Below, piece after piece: positions 27,143 through 37,227 of a stretch of DNA of 64,000 nucleotides (its first letter is position 1; each line of letters starts with the position of its first letter). Source of the stretch: Candidatus Pantoea bituminis (GTDB lineage Bacteria > Pseudomonadota > Gammaproteobacteria > Enterobacterales > Enterobacteriaceae); NCBI RefSeq assembly GCF_018842675.1, contig NZ_JAGTWO010000004.1:992001-1056000 (forward strand), given 5' to 3'. Below the pieces are notes generated by a model that was not told the DNA's origin, did not search any database, and saw nothing but the letters and a program-made list of their open reading frames with translations. Made by a program: the position numbers and the translations under genes.

Positions 27143-28838
27143 GTCCTGCACAACAGCGCGGGCTTGCGCTGTGGGCCGCCCTGCTGAGTGCAGTGGTCTG
27201 CCTGGGTTTCCTGCCGGTATCCCGACTGGTTTCTGTGCTTCTTCTGCTTACCGTTCTGGGGCTTATCCTGGCGTTCTGGACTGTCGCCAGTCGTCGTGCG
27301 GAGCATGACGTCACCCTGCGTCTGGATGACCTCCCGGAAGCCACTTACCGTCAGCCCGTAGTGCTGGTCTGTGGCGATCTGCCGCTGGCAAGTATGCAGC
27401 AGTCACCGGTGCTTACGATCACACAGGGATGCTGGATCAGCGTGGAGGAGCATCAGGATCTGGAGCAGGCAGCCCGCCAGATACTGTGGTTGCGACCTGA
27501 CTGGGGTCGCCAGCTGTCGGTGATGGTCAGCGTCTGTCCACAGAAACACGCCGACAGCGAAGCGCTTGCCAGTCGTCTGCTGGCCCTGCGCTGGAAAATC
27601 AGCCAGCTGCGTAAAGAAACGGGTCATTCTGTGCCACTGGTTCTGAATGGTCAGGTTGGCAGCGCGATGACGAATGACCTGCTCTGGCAGGCGGCTATCC
27701 CGGGGAAGGGGTGAGGGTCTGGCGTGAGTCTTCAGCGCCGAGTTCAATCGCTGCATGGGTCACCACCGGTGGGTCGCCTGCGATGCAGCAACAGGTGCTG
27801 ATGAACAGCCTGATGAACTGGTGTCATCAGCACGTCAAAGCTGTATTTATGGATGAGAACCCCGACGTTCCTGTCATTGCACCTACCGCGATGCTGTGGG
27901 GAATAGGACCGATCCTTGCCGGAAGTCTGACCACATCAGCCTGGACAGCGTGGCTTTCCCGTCACACTGCGATGCAGCAGGTAGCGGGCTGGCAGCCGGT
28001 GGGAACGGACAGTACGGTTATATCCCCTTCCCGGATTTTGTCCTGCCGCTGCTGCCTGAAGGGCGTGGCCTGACGCCGCGTGGGCGTACCTGCCGTTGTG
28101 CGCTCGGGATTTTCACGCTGGCGGCCATTGCTGCGCTGCTCAGTAGTGGCTGGAACAATCGCCAGCTGCTGCAGCGTGTGAGCTTCGATATTGCCCGCTA
28201 TGACCCTATCCCGATGCATGATTTCGGACCAAAAGCCGACGCCGTTGCTGTCCTGCGTGACGATGCGGCAGAGCTGGATGACCAGGTGCGAAATGGCGTA
28301 CCGGCGCGGATGGGCCTCGGTCTGTATCAGGGTGAGCGTCTGCGAATGCCTGTGCTGGATGCGATCCGTTCCTATGTGCCTCCACCACCGCCGCCTAAAC
28401 CGCAGCCGAAAACCAAACCGTTACCAAAAACGGTTCGCCTCGACAACCTGTCGCTGTTTGACTCCGGCAAAGCGGATCTGAAGACGGGGTCCACCAAACT
28501 GCTGGTGAACTCCCTGGTGGGTATCAAGGCCAGGCCGGGCTGGTTGATTGTTGTCAGCGGACATACCGACAACACCGGCAATCCCCCTCAATCAGACACT
28601 CTCGCAGAAACGCGCCGAAGCGGTGCGTAACTGGATGCGCGATACCGGCGACGTGCCGGAAAGTTGTTTTGCGGTGCAGGGCTATGGCGAGAGCCGGCCT
28701 GTTGCAACCAATGATACCCCGGAAGGCCGTGCGCTTAACCGGCGTGTCGAAATCAGTCTGGTACCGCAGGCAGATGCCTGCCAGATGCCCGATACAACAC
28801 CAGCGTCACCGGATGAACGTGACGTTTTAACTCAATAA
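27139..28838 (+). CDS. OmpA-domain T6SS anchor (TagL-like) (three apparent frameshifts)
   Basis: Peptidoglycan-binding partner of TssL. Corrected length is about 567 aa: two N-terminal membrane helices (about 10-50), a large soluble domain I cannot name, another hydrophobic helix (about 315-335), a Pro/Lys linker (PPPPPPKPQPKTKPLPK), and a C-terminal OmpA/MotB domain (LFDSGKADLK, VSGHTDNTGN, LSQKRAEAVRNWM, GYGESRPVATNDTPEGRALN, NRRVEISL). Frames break at G-runs 27702-27705 and 28001-28003 (one base short each) and at C-run 28583-28587 (two short, or one too many). The position between tssL and hcp fits the role. Confidence 0.85.
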
Positions 28839-28853
28839 ATGGAGAAGTAAACC

Positions 28854-29345
28854 ATGGCAATTCCTGTTTATCTTTGGCTCAAAGACGATGGCGGTGCGGA
28901 CATTAAAGGGTCCGTAGACGTTAAGGACCGCGAAGGCAGCATCGAAGTGGTGGCACAGGAACACACTCTGTACATCCCGACCGATAACAACACCGGCAAG
29001 CTGACCGGAACCCGCATTCACACCCCGTTCCTGTTCACCAAAGAAATCGACTCGTCCAGCCCGTATTTGTACAAAGCGGTAACGACAGGCCAGACGCTGA
29101 AATCCGCTGAGTTTAAGTGGTACAAAATCAACGACGCAGGCCAGGAAGTAGAGTACTTCAACACCAAGCTTGAGAACGTGAAACTGGTGAAAGTCGCGCC
29201 GAAAATGCACGACATCAAAGACCCGGGCTACGAGAAGCATAACCACCTCGAAGCGATCGAACTGCGTTACGAGAAGATCACCTGGACCTACAAAGACGGC
29301 AACATCATTCATTCCGACTCGTGGAACGAACGCGCCACCGCCTAA
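28854..29345 (+). CDS. hcp: Hcp (TssD) tube protein
   Basis: Hexameric ring protein that stacks into the inner tube and is expelled with effectors; 163 aa, intact. It begins MAIPVYLWLKDDGGADIKGS and has the family strands VQEHTLYIP-like (AQEHTLYIPTDNNTGKLTG), RIHTPFLFTKEIDSSSPYLY and KWYKINDAGQEVEYFNTKLE. A GGAGAAG ribosome site precedes the ATG, only 15 bases after the OmpA-domain gene. The gene is followed by a long hairpin and a terminator, so hcp ends a sub-operon and may be expressed most strongly from its own message. Confidence 0.97.
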   Translation: MAIPVYLWLKDDGGADIKGSVDVKDREGSIEVVAQEHTLYIPTDNNTGKLTGTRIHTPFLFTKEIDSSSPYLYKAVTTGQTLKSAEFKWYKINDAGQEVEYFNTKLENVKLVKVAPKMHDIKDPGYEKHNHLEAIELRYEKITWTYKDGNIIHSDSWNERATA

Positions 29346-29346
29346 G

Positions 29347-29471
29347 TTACTCGTCATATTTCGTGCGGTAACGGCGTTGGCTGCGTTCGCTTACCCCGGT
29401 CACTTACCGCTGTAAGCTCCCGGGGATTCGCGAACTTGCCGCCTTGTTACCGCACGAACTATTTAGAGTAA
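29347..29471. repeat. 125-bp imperfect palindrome (MITE-like intergenic repeat) after hcp
   Basis: The ends TTACTC and GAGTAA are inverted, and the arms continue as TCGTGCGGTAACGGC / GCCGCC..GTTACCGCACGA, then GTTCGC/GCGAAC and CCCCGG/CCGGGG around a loop near GTCACTTACCGCTGTAAGC. The whole forms a cruciform or RNA hairpin. The end pattern ACTCGTCATA and ATTTAGAGTA is, from memory, that of a dispersed enterobacterial intergenic repeat. No transposase is present. Confidence 0.65.
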
Positions 29472-29479
29472 CCACTTAG

Positions 29480-29508
29480 ACGGGCAGTCCGTTCTGCCCG
29501 CCTTTTTC
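29480..29508 (+). terminator. Terminator downstream of hcp
   Basis: Stem CGGGCAG/CTGCCCG with loop TCCGTT, followed by CCTTTTTC. It lies 135 bases after the hcp stop, just past the long palindrome. Confidence 0.85.
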
Positions 29509-29646
29509 TTTGCTGAGCGCCTGCGTGACGGACGTTGAGCAAAGAAACCCACAAACTGCCAGCCTGACCGCATGCGCTTTGGTCCCCCTGCACGGGAAAC
29601 AGCGAGGGGCGGTAGCGTGTCCGGCAGTTAATAAAGAGAGAGAGTT

Positions 29647-32299
29647 ATGGAAAACCCAGCCATTCTGTTGCGACGTCTGAACCCTTACTGCGCCCGCGCC
29701 ATGGAAGGGGCGGCCTCCCTTTGCCAGACCCGCGCCCATGCGGAAATCCTGCCGGAGCACTGGCTGCTGAAACTGCTGGAACAGGGCGAGGGCGACCTCA
29801 CGGTGCTGGCGCGTCGCTACGAATGGGATATGGACGCGCTGTGGCAGGATTTGCTCGGCTGGCTGGATACACTGCCACGCTCGGTGCGCGGGCGACCGCA
29901 GCTGTCTGACAATATTCAGACGCTGATGCAGCAAGCCTGGCTGATTGCGTCACTTAACGGAGAAGCGCAAATGCGCAGTGTCCATCTGCTGATGGCGCTT
30001 ATCGGTAAACCAAAACTGGCACGCTGCGACGGTCTGTGGCCGCTGCTGACGCTGGGGCAGAGCCAGCTGGAGTCTCTGCGACCGCTGCTTGATGCACAGT
30101 CGGACGAGCGACCGGAGGTTCAGCAGGCAGCAGAGCTGGCGCAGAGGCACGTCGGCGAGATCGAATTCGTTGGCCGCCCGGTGGGCGCTGACGTCAAAGA
30201 GGGTGAACTGAACCCGGCGCTGCAAAGCGCACTGGATAAATTCACCCTCGACGTTACCGCCAAAGCGAAAGAGGGCAAGATTGACCCGGTGTTTGGTCGT
30301 GACACGGAAATTCGTCAGATGGTGGATATTCTCTCAAGACGTCGTAAGAACAACCCCATTCTGGTCGGCGAACCGGGTGTCGGTAAAACGGCCCTGGTGG
30401 AAGGTCTGGCGCTGCGCATTGCCGAGGGCAATGTGCCTGAATCGCTGAAAACCGTCAGCCTGCGTACCCTTGACCTTGGCCTGCTGCAGGCGGGCGCGGG
30501 GGTGAAGGGGAGTTTGAACAGCGCCTGAAAAACGTCATCGATGCGGTGCAGCAGTCACCTACCCCCATTCTGCTGTTTATCGACGAAGCGCACACCATTA
30601 TCGGTGCGGGCAATCAGGCGGGCGGGGCAGATGCGGCCAACCTGCTAAAGCCGGCTCTGGCGCGTGGCGAACTGCGCACCATCGCGGCCACCACTTGGTC
30701 TGAGTACAAACAGTACTTCGAACGCGATGCCGCGCTGGAACGCCGCTTCCAGAGGGTGAAAGTCGACGAGCCGGACGACGAGATCGCCTGCCTGATGCTC
30801 AGGGGCCTAAAATCCCGCTACGCCGAACACCATGGTGTGTACATCACTGACGATGCGGTACGCGCTGCCGTCACGCTGTCCCGACGCTACCTGACCGGTC
30901 GCCAGTTGCCGGACAAAGCCGTTGACCTGCTCGACACCGCGAGCGCCCGGGTGCGCATGAGTTTGGATACCGTGCCGGAAGCCATCACTCATCTAAACGC
31001 GCAGATGACCGCGCTCACGCTGGAAGAGCAGGCGCTGCTGGAAGATATCGCTGTCGGCGGTCATTCCCAGGGTGAGCGGCTGGATACCATTAAAAAATTG
31101 CGTCTGGTATTGAGTACGGATATCGCTACACAGGAACAGCGTTTCGTGCAAGAAAAAGCGCTGGCAGAACAGCTGATGGTCTGCCGTCAGGACATCAGCC
31201 GTCAGGCCGATATCCACGACCTGCAGCAACGGCTGGAAACGCTACAGCAGGATAATGCGCTGGTTCAGGTGGATGTGGATACGCGTACAGTCGCCAACGT
31301 GATTGCCGACTGGACCGGCGTGCCGCTCTCCTCATTAATGAAGGATGAGCAGACTGAACTGCTGAGTCTGGAGCATGAAATTGGCAAACGCGTGGTAGGG
31401 CAGGATGTGGCGCTGAACGCCATTGCGCAGCGGCTGCGCGCCGCGAAAACCGGACTCACCTCAGAGAACGGCCCGCAGGGCGTGTTCCTGCTGGTCGGGC
31501 CGAGCGGCACCGGTAAAACCGAAACCGCGCTCACGCTGGCGAATGTGCTGTACGGCGGCGAAAAGTCCCTTATCACCATCAACCTGTCGGAGTACCAGGA
31601 GCCGCATACCGTCAGCCAGCTGAAAGGGTCGCCGCCGGGCTACGTCGGCTACGGTCAGGGCGGCATACTGACTGAAGCGGTACGCAAGCGCCCGTACAGC
31701 GTGGTGTTGCTTGATGAAGTGGAAAAAGCACACCGCGACGTGATGAACCTGTTCTACCAGGTGTTCGACCGCGGCTTCATGCGCGACGGCGAAGGGCGTG
31801 AAATCGACTTCCGTAACACCGTTATTCTGATGACCTCGAATCTCGGCAGCGACCATCTGATGCAGCTGCTGGACGAGCAGCCGGAGGCGACGGAAGGGGA
31901 TTTGCACGAACTGCTGCGCCCGATCCTGCGCGACCACTTCCAGCCCGCGCTGCTGGCACGTTTTCAGACGGTGATTTACCGCCCGCTGAGCGAGCCGGCA
32001 ATGCGTACCATCGTGGAAATGAAACTGGGCCAGGTCAGCAAGCGCTTACATCGCCATTACGGTCTGACCACGCATATCGACGAGAGCCTGTTCGACGCCC
32101 TGACGGCTGCCTGTCTGCTGCCGGATACCGGTGCGCGTAATGTCGACAGCCTGCTAAACCAGCAAGTTTTGCCGGTGCTGAGCCAGCAGTTACTTACTCA
32201 TATGGCCGCGAAGCAAAACCAAAATCGCTGACGCTGGGATGGAGTGATGAAGAAGGGATTGCGCTGGAATTTGAACAGTCTGAAGGAGGGCGCGCATGA
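29647..32299 (+). CDS. tssH: TssH (ClpV) AAA+ sheath-recycling ATPase (two apparent frameshifts)
   Basis: Cytosolic unfoldase that dismantles the contracted TssBC sheath. Corrected length is 884 aa: a Clp N-domain (about 1-150), AAA module 1 with Walker A GEPGVGKT and Walker [15 protein letters not shown], a middle coiled coil, and AAA module 2 with [12 protein letters not shown] and [18 protein letters not shown]. The frame breaks at G-run 30507-30510 ([13 protein letters not shown] restored by one G) and at A-run 32215-32218 near the C-terminus (restores [17 protein letters not shown]). The corrected stop overlaps the vgrG ATG. A ribosome site AGAGAGAG precedes ATG 29647. Confidence 0.94.
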
Positions 32300-34788
32300 G
32301 CATGAGCCTGCCGATATTGTTCAGCCACAACCACCACCTGCTGGTGGTCAAAGGCTTTGAGTCCGCCCTCGATGTACTGGCGTTTGAAGGCGATGAAGCT
32401 CTGAGTACACCGTTCAGCTACCGTATTGAATTCACAAGCTCTGACCATGCCATCAGCAAAGAAATGATGCTGATGAAAGCGGCTTCCCTGACGCTGCAGG
32501 CCCCGGTTGACCAGGGTTACGGCATCAAAATGCAGCAGGCCGTGCGAACCCTTCAGGGAGTAGTGAGTGGCTTTGAACGTCTCAACACCTCAAAAGATGA
32601 AACCCATTATGCCCTGACGGTCGAGCCACGCCTGGCGCTGCTCGACCGTTCGCACCAGAACGCCATTTATCAGGATATGTCCGTTCCACAGATTGTGGAA
32701 AAAATCCTGCGCGAGCGCCACAACATGCGCGGTCAGGATTTTCTGTTCTCGCTCTCAAAAGAGTACCCGCGTCGTGAGCAGGTAATGCAGTACGGCGAGG
32801 ACGACCTGCACTTTATTACCCGCCTGTTGGGTGAGGTGGGTATCTGGTTCCGCTTTACCACCGACACGCGCCTGAACATCGATGTCGTGGAGTTCTACGA
32901 CGGTCAGCAGGGCTATGAAAAAGGCCTGACGCTGCCATCGGTGCCGCCATCAGGGCAGCATTCGCAGGGTGTGGACTCGGTCTGGGGCATGGAGAGCCGT
33001 CATAACGTGGTGCAGAAGCAGGTCAGCACCCGTGATTACAACTACCGCCAGGCCACGGATGACATGAACACCCAGGTCGATGCGACTCGCGGGGATGCCA
33101 CCACCTACGGTGATGCCTATCACTATGCTGATAACTATCTGACACCGGGCAGTACCTATGACCACAATCCGGTCCCGGAGTCCGGGGCGTTTTATGCCCG
33201 CATTCGTCATGAGCGCTACCTGAATGGCCAGACGCAGACCCATGCCATCACCAGCTGTCCGACCCTCTCTCCGGGGCAGGTGCTCAAAGTCACCGGTGGG
33301 TACGAAGTGGCAGACGTGTTTGCTCAAGGCGTGGTCATCACGGCGATGCACAGCCATGCGCGGCGGGATGAAGATTTTGGCGTCAACTTCGACGGGATCC
33401 CGGACAGCACTGATTTTAGTTTCCGTCCTGAGCCTGGCTCACGCCCGGTGATGGCCGGCACATTACCGGCCCGCGTCACGAGCACCACCGAGAACGACAC
33501 ATACGGCCACATCGATAAAGACGGCCGCTATCGCGTCAACATGTTGTTTGACCGCGATAACTGGGAGACCGGGTTTGAGAGCCTGTGGGTCCGGCAGTCC
33601 CGCCCGTATGCCGGCGATACCTACGGTCTGCACCTGCCGCTGCTGACGGGCACCGAAGTGGCGATTGGCTTTGAGGACGGTAACCCGGACAGACCGTATA
33701 TCTCCGGCGTGCTGCACGACTCGGCGCACGGTGACCATGTCACGATCCGAAACTACAAACGTAACGTCCTGCGCACCCCGGCGAACAACAAAATCCGCCT
33801 CGATGACTCGGAAAATCAGGAGCATATTAAGATTTCGACCGAGTACGGCGGCAAGAGTCAGATCTCGCTCGGTCATATTGTGGACAGTGAGAGAAAGCAG
33901 CGAGGCGAAGGTTTTGAGCTCAGAACTGACAGTTGGGGTGCCATCCGCGCCCAGAAAGGGATGTTTATCACTGCGGATGGTCAGGCAAAAGCACAGGGCC
34001 AGGTGCTGGAGATGGAGCCAGCACTTGCGCGGCTGTCAGCGGCATTAGTGGAGATGGAATCACTGGCAGCAAGTGCACAACAAGCCCAAGTACTGGCTGC
34101 CGATGTCAGCCGTCAGCAAAAACTCCTCAAGCAGAAAATCGAACAGCTGCATGAAGAGGTCATCTTGGGCAGTGCGCCGAAAGGGATGGTGCTGGTGAGT
34201 GGTGAAGATATGCAGCTATCGGCCAGTGAGAATCTGATGCTGACAGCGGGTAAGCAACTGGATATCGGGGCCCAGAAGGATTTCACTCTGGCTGCTGGTA
34301 AACAACTCAGTCTATACAGCCGTGAGGGTGCAAAACTATTCAGCTCGAACAACGATATTGATATTCAGGCACAGGGCGGGAATATCACCACTTGGTCCAC
34401 GCAGGACACGCATATTTCGAGCGGAAAGAAACTGGTTGTTACGGCACAGGATGAGCTGACGCTAATATGCGGTGGAAGTTATATCAAAATCAAGGGTGGA
34501 AATGTCGAGATTGGCGGGCCTGGCAAACTGCTTATTAAAAATACTGGTATCAAGAAGGCTGGCTCCGGCAGTATGCAAAGTGCGATGAAATCATTTGAAC
34601 CTGAAAGTTTTGATGAAAAATTCATAATCAGAAATGCATTAACCCAAGAACCGCTGCCAGGAAAAGCCTATAAAATAACTATGCCTAACGGGACAGTTGT
34701 AACTGGTATAACTGACGCCTTGGGGGCGACATCACTTAACTCTTCAGATTTAATAGATGACATGATAATAACACTTACTGGCCGTTAA
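32296..34788 (+). CDS. vgrG: TssI (VgrG) tip protein with C-terminal TTR-like extension
   Basis: Trimeric spike at the tube tip (830 aa, intact). The gp27-like head covers about 1-350; the gp5-like OB segment (DTYGHIDKDGRYRVNMLFD) and VRQSRPYAGDTYGLHLPLL follow, then the DUF2345 beta-helix (about 590-740, LMLTAGKQLDIGAQKDFTLA). The final 60 residues (FIIRNALTQEPLPGKAYKIT to ITLTGR) look like the transthyretin-type adaptor that in other VgrGs carries Tle lipases. This fits the tle3 gene just downstream. The last 300 bases are more AT-rich than the rest, so the adaptor seems acquired together with its cargo. Confidence 0.95.
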   Translation: MSMSLPILFSHNHHLLVVKGFESALDVLAFEGDEALSTPFSYRIEFTSSDHAISKEMMLMKAASLTLQAPVDQGYGIKMQQAVRTLQGVVSGFERLNTSKDETHYALTVEPRLALLDRSHQNAIYQDMSVPQIVEKILRERHNMRGQDFLFSLSKEYPRREQVMQYGEDDLHFITRLLGEVGIWFRFTTDTRLNIDVVEFYDGQQGYEKGLTLPSVPPSGQHSQGVDSVWGMESRHNVVQKQVSTRDYNYRQATDDMNTQVDATRGDATTYGDAYHYADNYLTPGSTYDHNPVPESGAFYARIRHERYLNGQTQTHAITSCPTLSPGQVLKVTGGYEVADVFAQGVVITAMHSHARRDEDFGVNFDGIPDSTDFSFRPEPGSRPVMAGTLPARVTSTTENDTYGHIDKDGRYRVNMLFDRDNWETGFESLWVRQSRPYAGDTYGLHLPLLTGTEVAIGFEDGNPDRPYISGVLHDSAHGDHVTIRNYKRNVLRTPANNKIRLDDSENQEHIKISTEYGGKSQISLGHIVDSERKQRGEGFELRTDSWGAIRAQKGMFITADGQAKAQGQVLEMEPALARLSAALVEMESLAASAQQAQVLAADVSRQQKLLKQKIEQLHEEVILGSAPKGMVLVSGEDMQLSASENLMLTAGKQLDIGAQKDFTLAAGKQLSLYSREGAKLFSSNNDIDIQAQGGNITTWSTQDTHISSGKKLVVTAQDELTLICGGSYIKIKGGNVEIGGPGKLLIKNTGIKKAGSGSMQSAMKSFEPESFDEKFIIRNALTQEPLPGKAYKITMPNGTVVTGITDALGATSLNSSDLIDDMIITLTGR

Positions 34789-34808
34789 GTAATTTTGAGG
34801 ATGTGCAT

Positions 34809-35003
34809 ATGTTAGGATTGGTGCTCTTTATAATGTTTTTATATTCCCTTGCGGCTGGAAGCATCTTGTATCTATTGGTTTGGTTTCTGCACAAATCTAC
34901 TGACGGAGGATGGAAAAAAACAGGTAAGTGGTTTATGTGTGTAATCTTCTCATATGTCATTATATATATCCTCCAATCAAATGGTGTCCCAATAATAAGA
35001 TAA
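34809..35003 (+). CDS. Small two-helix membrane protein between vgrG and tle3
   Basis: A 64-residue AT-rich gene that I do not recognise. Two transmembrane helices lie at about 2-26 (LGLVLFIMFLYSLAAGSILY) and 40-58 (WFMCVIFSYVIIYILQS), joined by a basic loop KSTDGGWKKTGK. A TTGAGG ribosome site precedes the ATG. Its place between spike and lipase suggests an accessory or immunity role for the effector, but known Tle3 immunity proteins are lipoproteins or periplasmic, so this is only a positional guess. Confidence 0.55.
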   Translation: MLGLVLFIMFLYSLAAGSILYLLVWFLHKSTDGGWKKTGKWFMCVIFSYVIIYILQSNGVPIIR

Positions 35004-35042
35004 AGACGGTTGATCTAATAGATAACGAAAAGGATGCTACTA

Positions 35043-36963
35043 ATGAATAAAGAAACAGATACAACAAGGGCTTTAGAACTGAAGTATGATGATAATGGCC
35101 GACCTTCATGGCGTTCAAGCCCTTCACATAAAAATATAAAAGTCCGCGGAGGATGCGATTTGCCTCCTCATCTCCCAGGCTTAATAATACTTGTTCATGG
35201 TGTTAACTCAACGGGGGAGTGGTATCAAAATGCGGAAGAATCCCTCTGCGGCGGATTAAATGTTAGGTTAGGGCTCAAGGGTACTCCATTCGAGTTGAAG
35301 CCGAACAAATATAGTACTGATTCTGTTGGGGAAGGCAATTCATCACCATCACCTTTAACTCGCAGAGAACTTATTGAAAATGATGAGCGGTCTCCAATCA
35401 TTCGATTCTATTGGGGATATTCTTCTGTAGAAGGTGAAGAGGATAAATATGTTATTCCGTTAGCGAATGTGGATGGTGAAGACTATCACCAAATGAAAAA
35501 AATAGGTGTAAAAGCAGATGAGATTCGGAGAAAAGGTCCATATATATGGGGGGAGGGCCATTTCAAAATGGTACAAATAACTTACATTCGCTTTGGAGTA
35601 ACTATGGATTCGATGAGAACTTAGCAGGGATTCCGGGAGCGAAACTTCAGTATCTTAATGAAGATAAAGATAGACTTCTAACAAATTCCCCGCCAAGAAA
35701 ATACTATTCACATGCTGCTAAGCGACTAGCAGATCTTTTAGATATTCTCCGAGATAAATACCCTAATGATACAGTTAGCATTATCTCTCACAGCCAAGGG
35801 ACAATGATTTCACTAGCCGCGGTAACATTAGCAAAAAAAGGACCAGATGCTCTTTTTATATTAAACTCCCCTTACGCAATGCATAATAGCCAACTTAATG
35901 AGTTTTCAATTCCTCAGCAAGAGAGAATTTCTCCTAACGGGCGCGAGAGTACTTTGTCATCAATAATTGAAAAAATTTCAAAGCAAACTTCGCATCTTTC
36001 CGCTGGCGGTTATGAAGGGTTGTGTGTAGGTAAATTTACAGATAAATCGAATTGGAAGCCTGAAGGTGAGAATGTAATAGAAGGTGGAAAAATACAGGAG
36101 CGTGATAATCATGGTAGAATGTATATTTACTTCTGCCCTCATGACCGAGTTATGGGGTCATTACCGCTTCGCTCAATAGGTTGGCAAGGACTGCCGAATG
36201 ATAAAAATGGAAACCCACATCCATTAATTCTGAAATTCAAAAATAATTTATACCAAAGAATGTTGGCTAGAAATACACCATGTGGGTCTGATCCTGATAA
36301 GCATACACCATTTGGTTCATTGCCTGATGGGAAACCATTTTGGGATGATGAAGGTGATAAATATCAAAGTAGTAGCAATACATATCCTAACCCTCCCAAA
36401 TGGCAAACTGTGTTTGTAAATGCAGAAAGAGTTCCTGCACCTATTAATTCCGATGAGTTGGCCGGATTTGACCAATCCCGGGTAGGTAAAGAGCATGGCT
36501 CAAAACAACAGGATGGATGGGGTGAAGTGAACCCTAACACTGGCGAGAAAAATGACAATACATATGATAATTATATCAATTTATATCCAAATCAAGATGT
36601 TGTAATCGGCTATAAAGAGCTTCCAAGTGGTTATGTGCAAGAGATAACAAGGAAGGAAACTTTCGACGAAAAAATAAGAGATTGCGGACTTATGTTTCGC
36701 AACCAACAGATCACAGTACACTACCGGGAAGCGAAAAGTTTATGTCCAGAGTAGTAGCTTATGATTTACCAATAGGCTACTGCGATGCTACATGGGATAA
36801 AGAGTTCCTTTCTAAACTTCGATATCTTGCAGATTGGACTACTGGTTCTGATCCATATATGAATACAGGAATTGTTGAAAGTATTAGTGAGCCTTCAATG
36901 ATAAGCCGGGAAACGGGCATCGAGGAAATGATTCGGGAAAAGGCAAAGGAGTACGGTTATTAA
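35043..36963 (+). CDS. Tle3-type T6SS lipase effector (two apparent frameshifts)
   Basis: Antibacterial phospholipase of the Tle3/DUF3274 family, delivered to the target periplasm. Corrected length is 640 aa. The alpha/beta-hydrolase start LPGLIILVHGVNSTGEWYQN, the family segment IRFYWGYSS, and WGGGPFQNGTNNLHSLWS are present; the nucleophile is Ser251 in ISHSQGTMIS, and RDNHGRMYIYFCPHDRVMG carries the acidic and His residues. The frame breaks at G-run 35548-35553 and A-run 36669-36674, each one base short; the last part (PTDHSTLPGSEKFMSRVVAY) matches the family end. The gene is AT-rich compared with the tss genes, typical of exchanged cargo. Confidence 0.85.
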
Positions 36964-37227
36964 ATGGGTAGATACGTCGTTGTTTTAGGGGATGCCACTA
37001 CACATGGCGGTAAAGTCACATCAGCCTCATCCAGTTTCGATATTTCAGGGAAGAATGCTGCTCTTTTAAACGATACAGTATCTTGCCCTGAGCACGGCAC
37101 AAATAAAATTATTGAGTGCGATGTTTCTGCGTATGAAGAAAATGGCCGAGGGATCGTTTTGCATAACTGTAAAACACAGTGCGGGGCGAGCGTTATCGCA
37201 AGCATGCAGGATATGGAGGTTGGCTGA
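36964..37227 (+). CDS. PAAR spike-cap protein
   Basis: An 87-residue stand-alone PAAR protein that sharpens the VgrG tip and can dock cargo. The pattern MGRYVVVLGDATTHGGKVTS, with DISGKNAALLNDTVSCPEHG and a late NCKTQCGASV, gives the His/Cys ligands of the zinc site. It starts directly after the tle3 stop, and its stop overlaps the next gene's ATG. Complete, no toxin extension; it probably partners with VgrG and Tle3. Confidence 0.88.
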   Translation: MGRYVVVLGDATTHGGKVTSASSSFDISGKNAALLNDTVSCPEHGTNKIIECDVSAYEENGRGIVLHNCKTQCGASVIASMQDMEVG

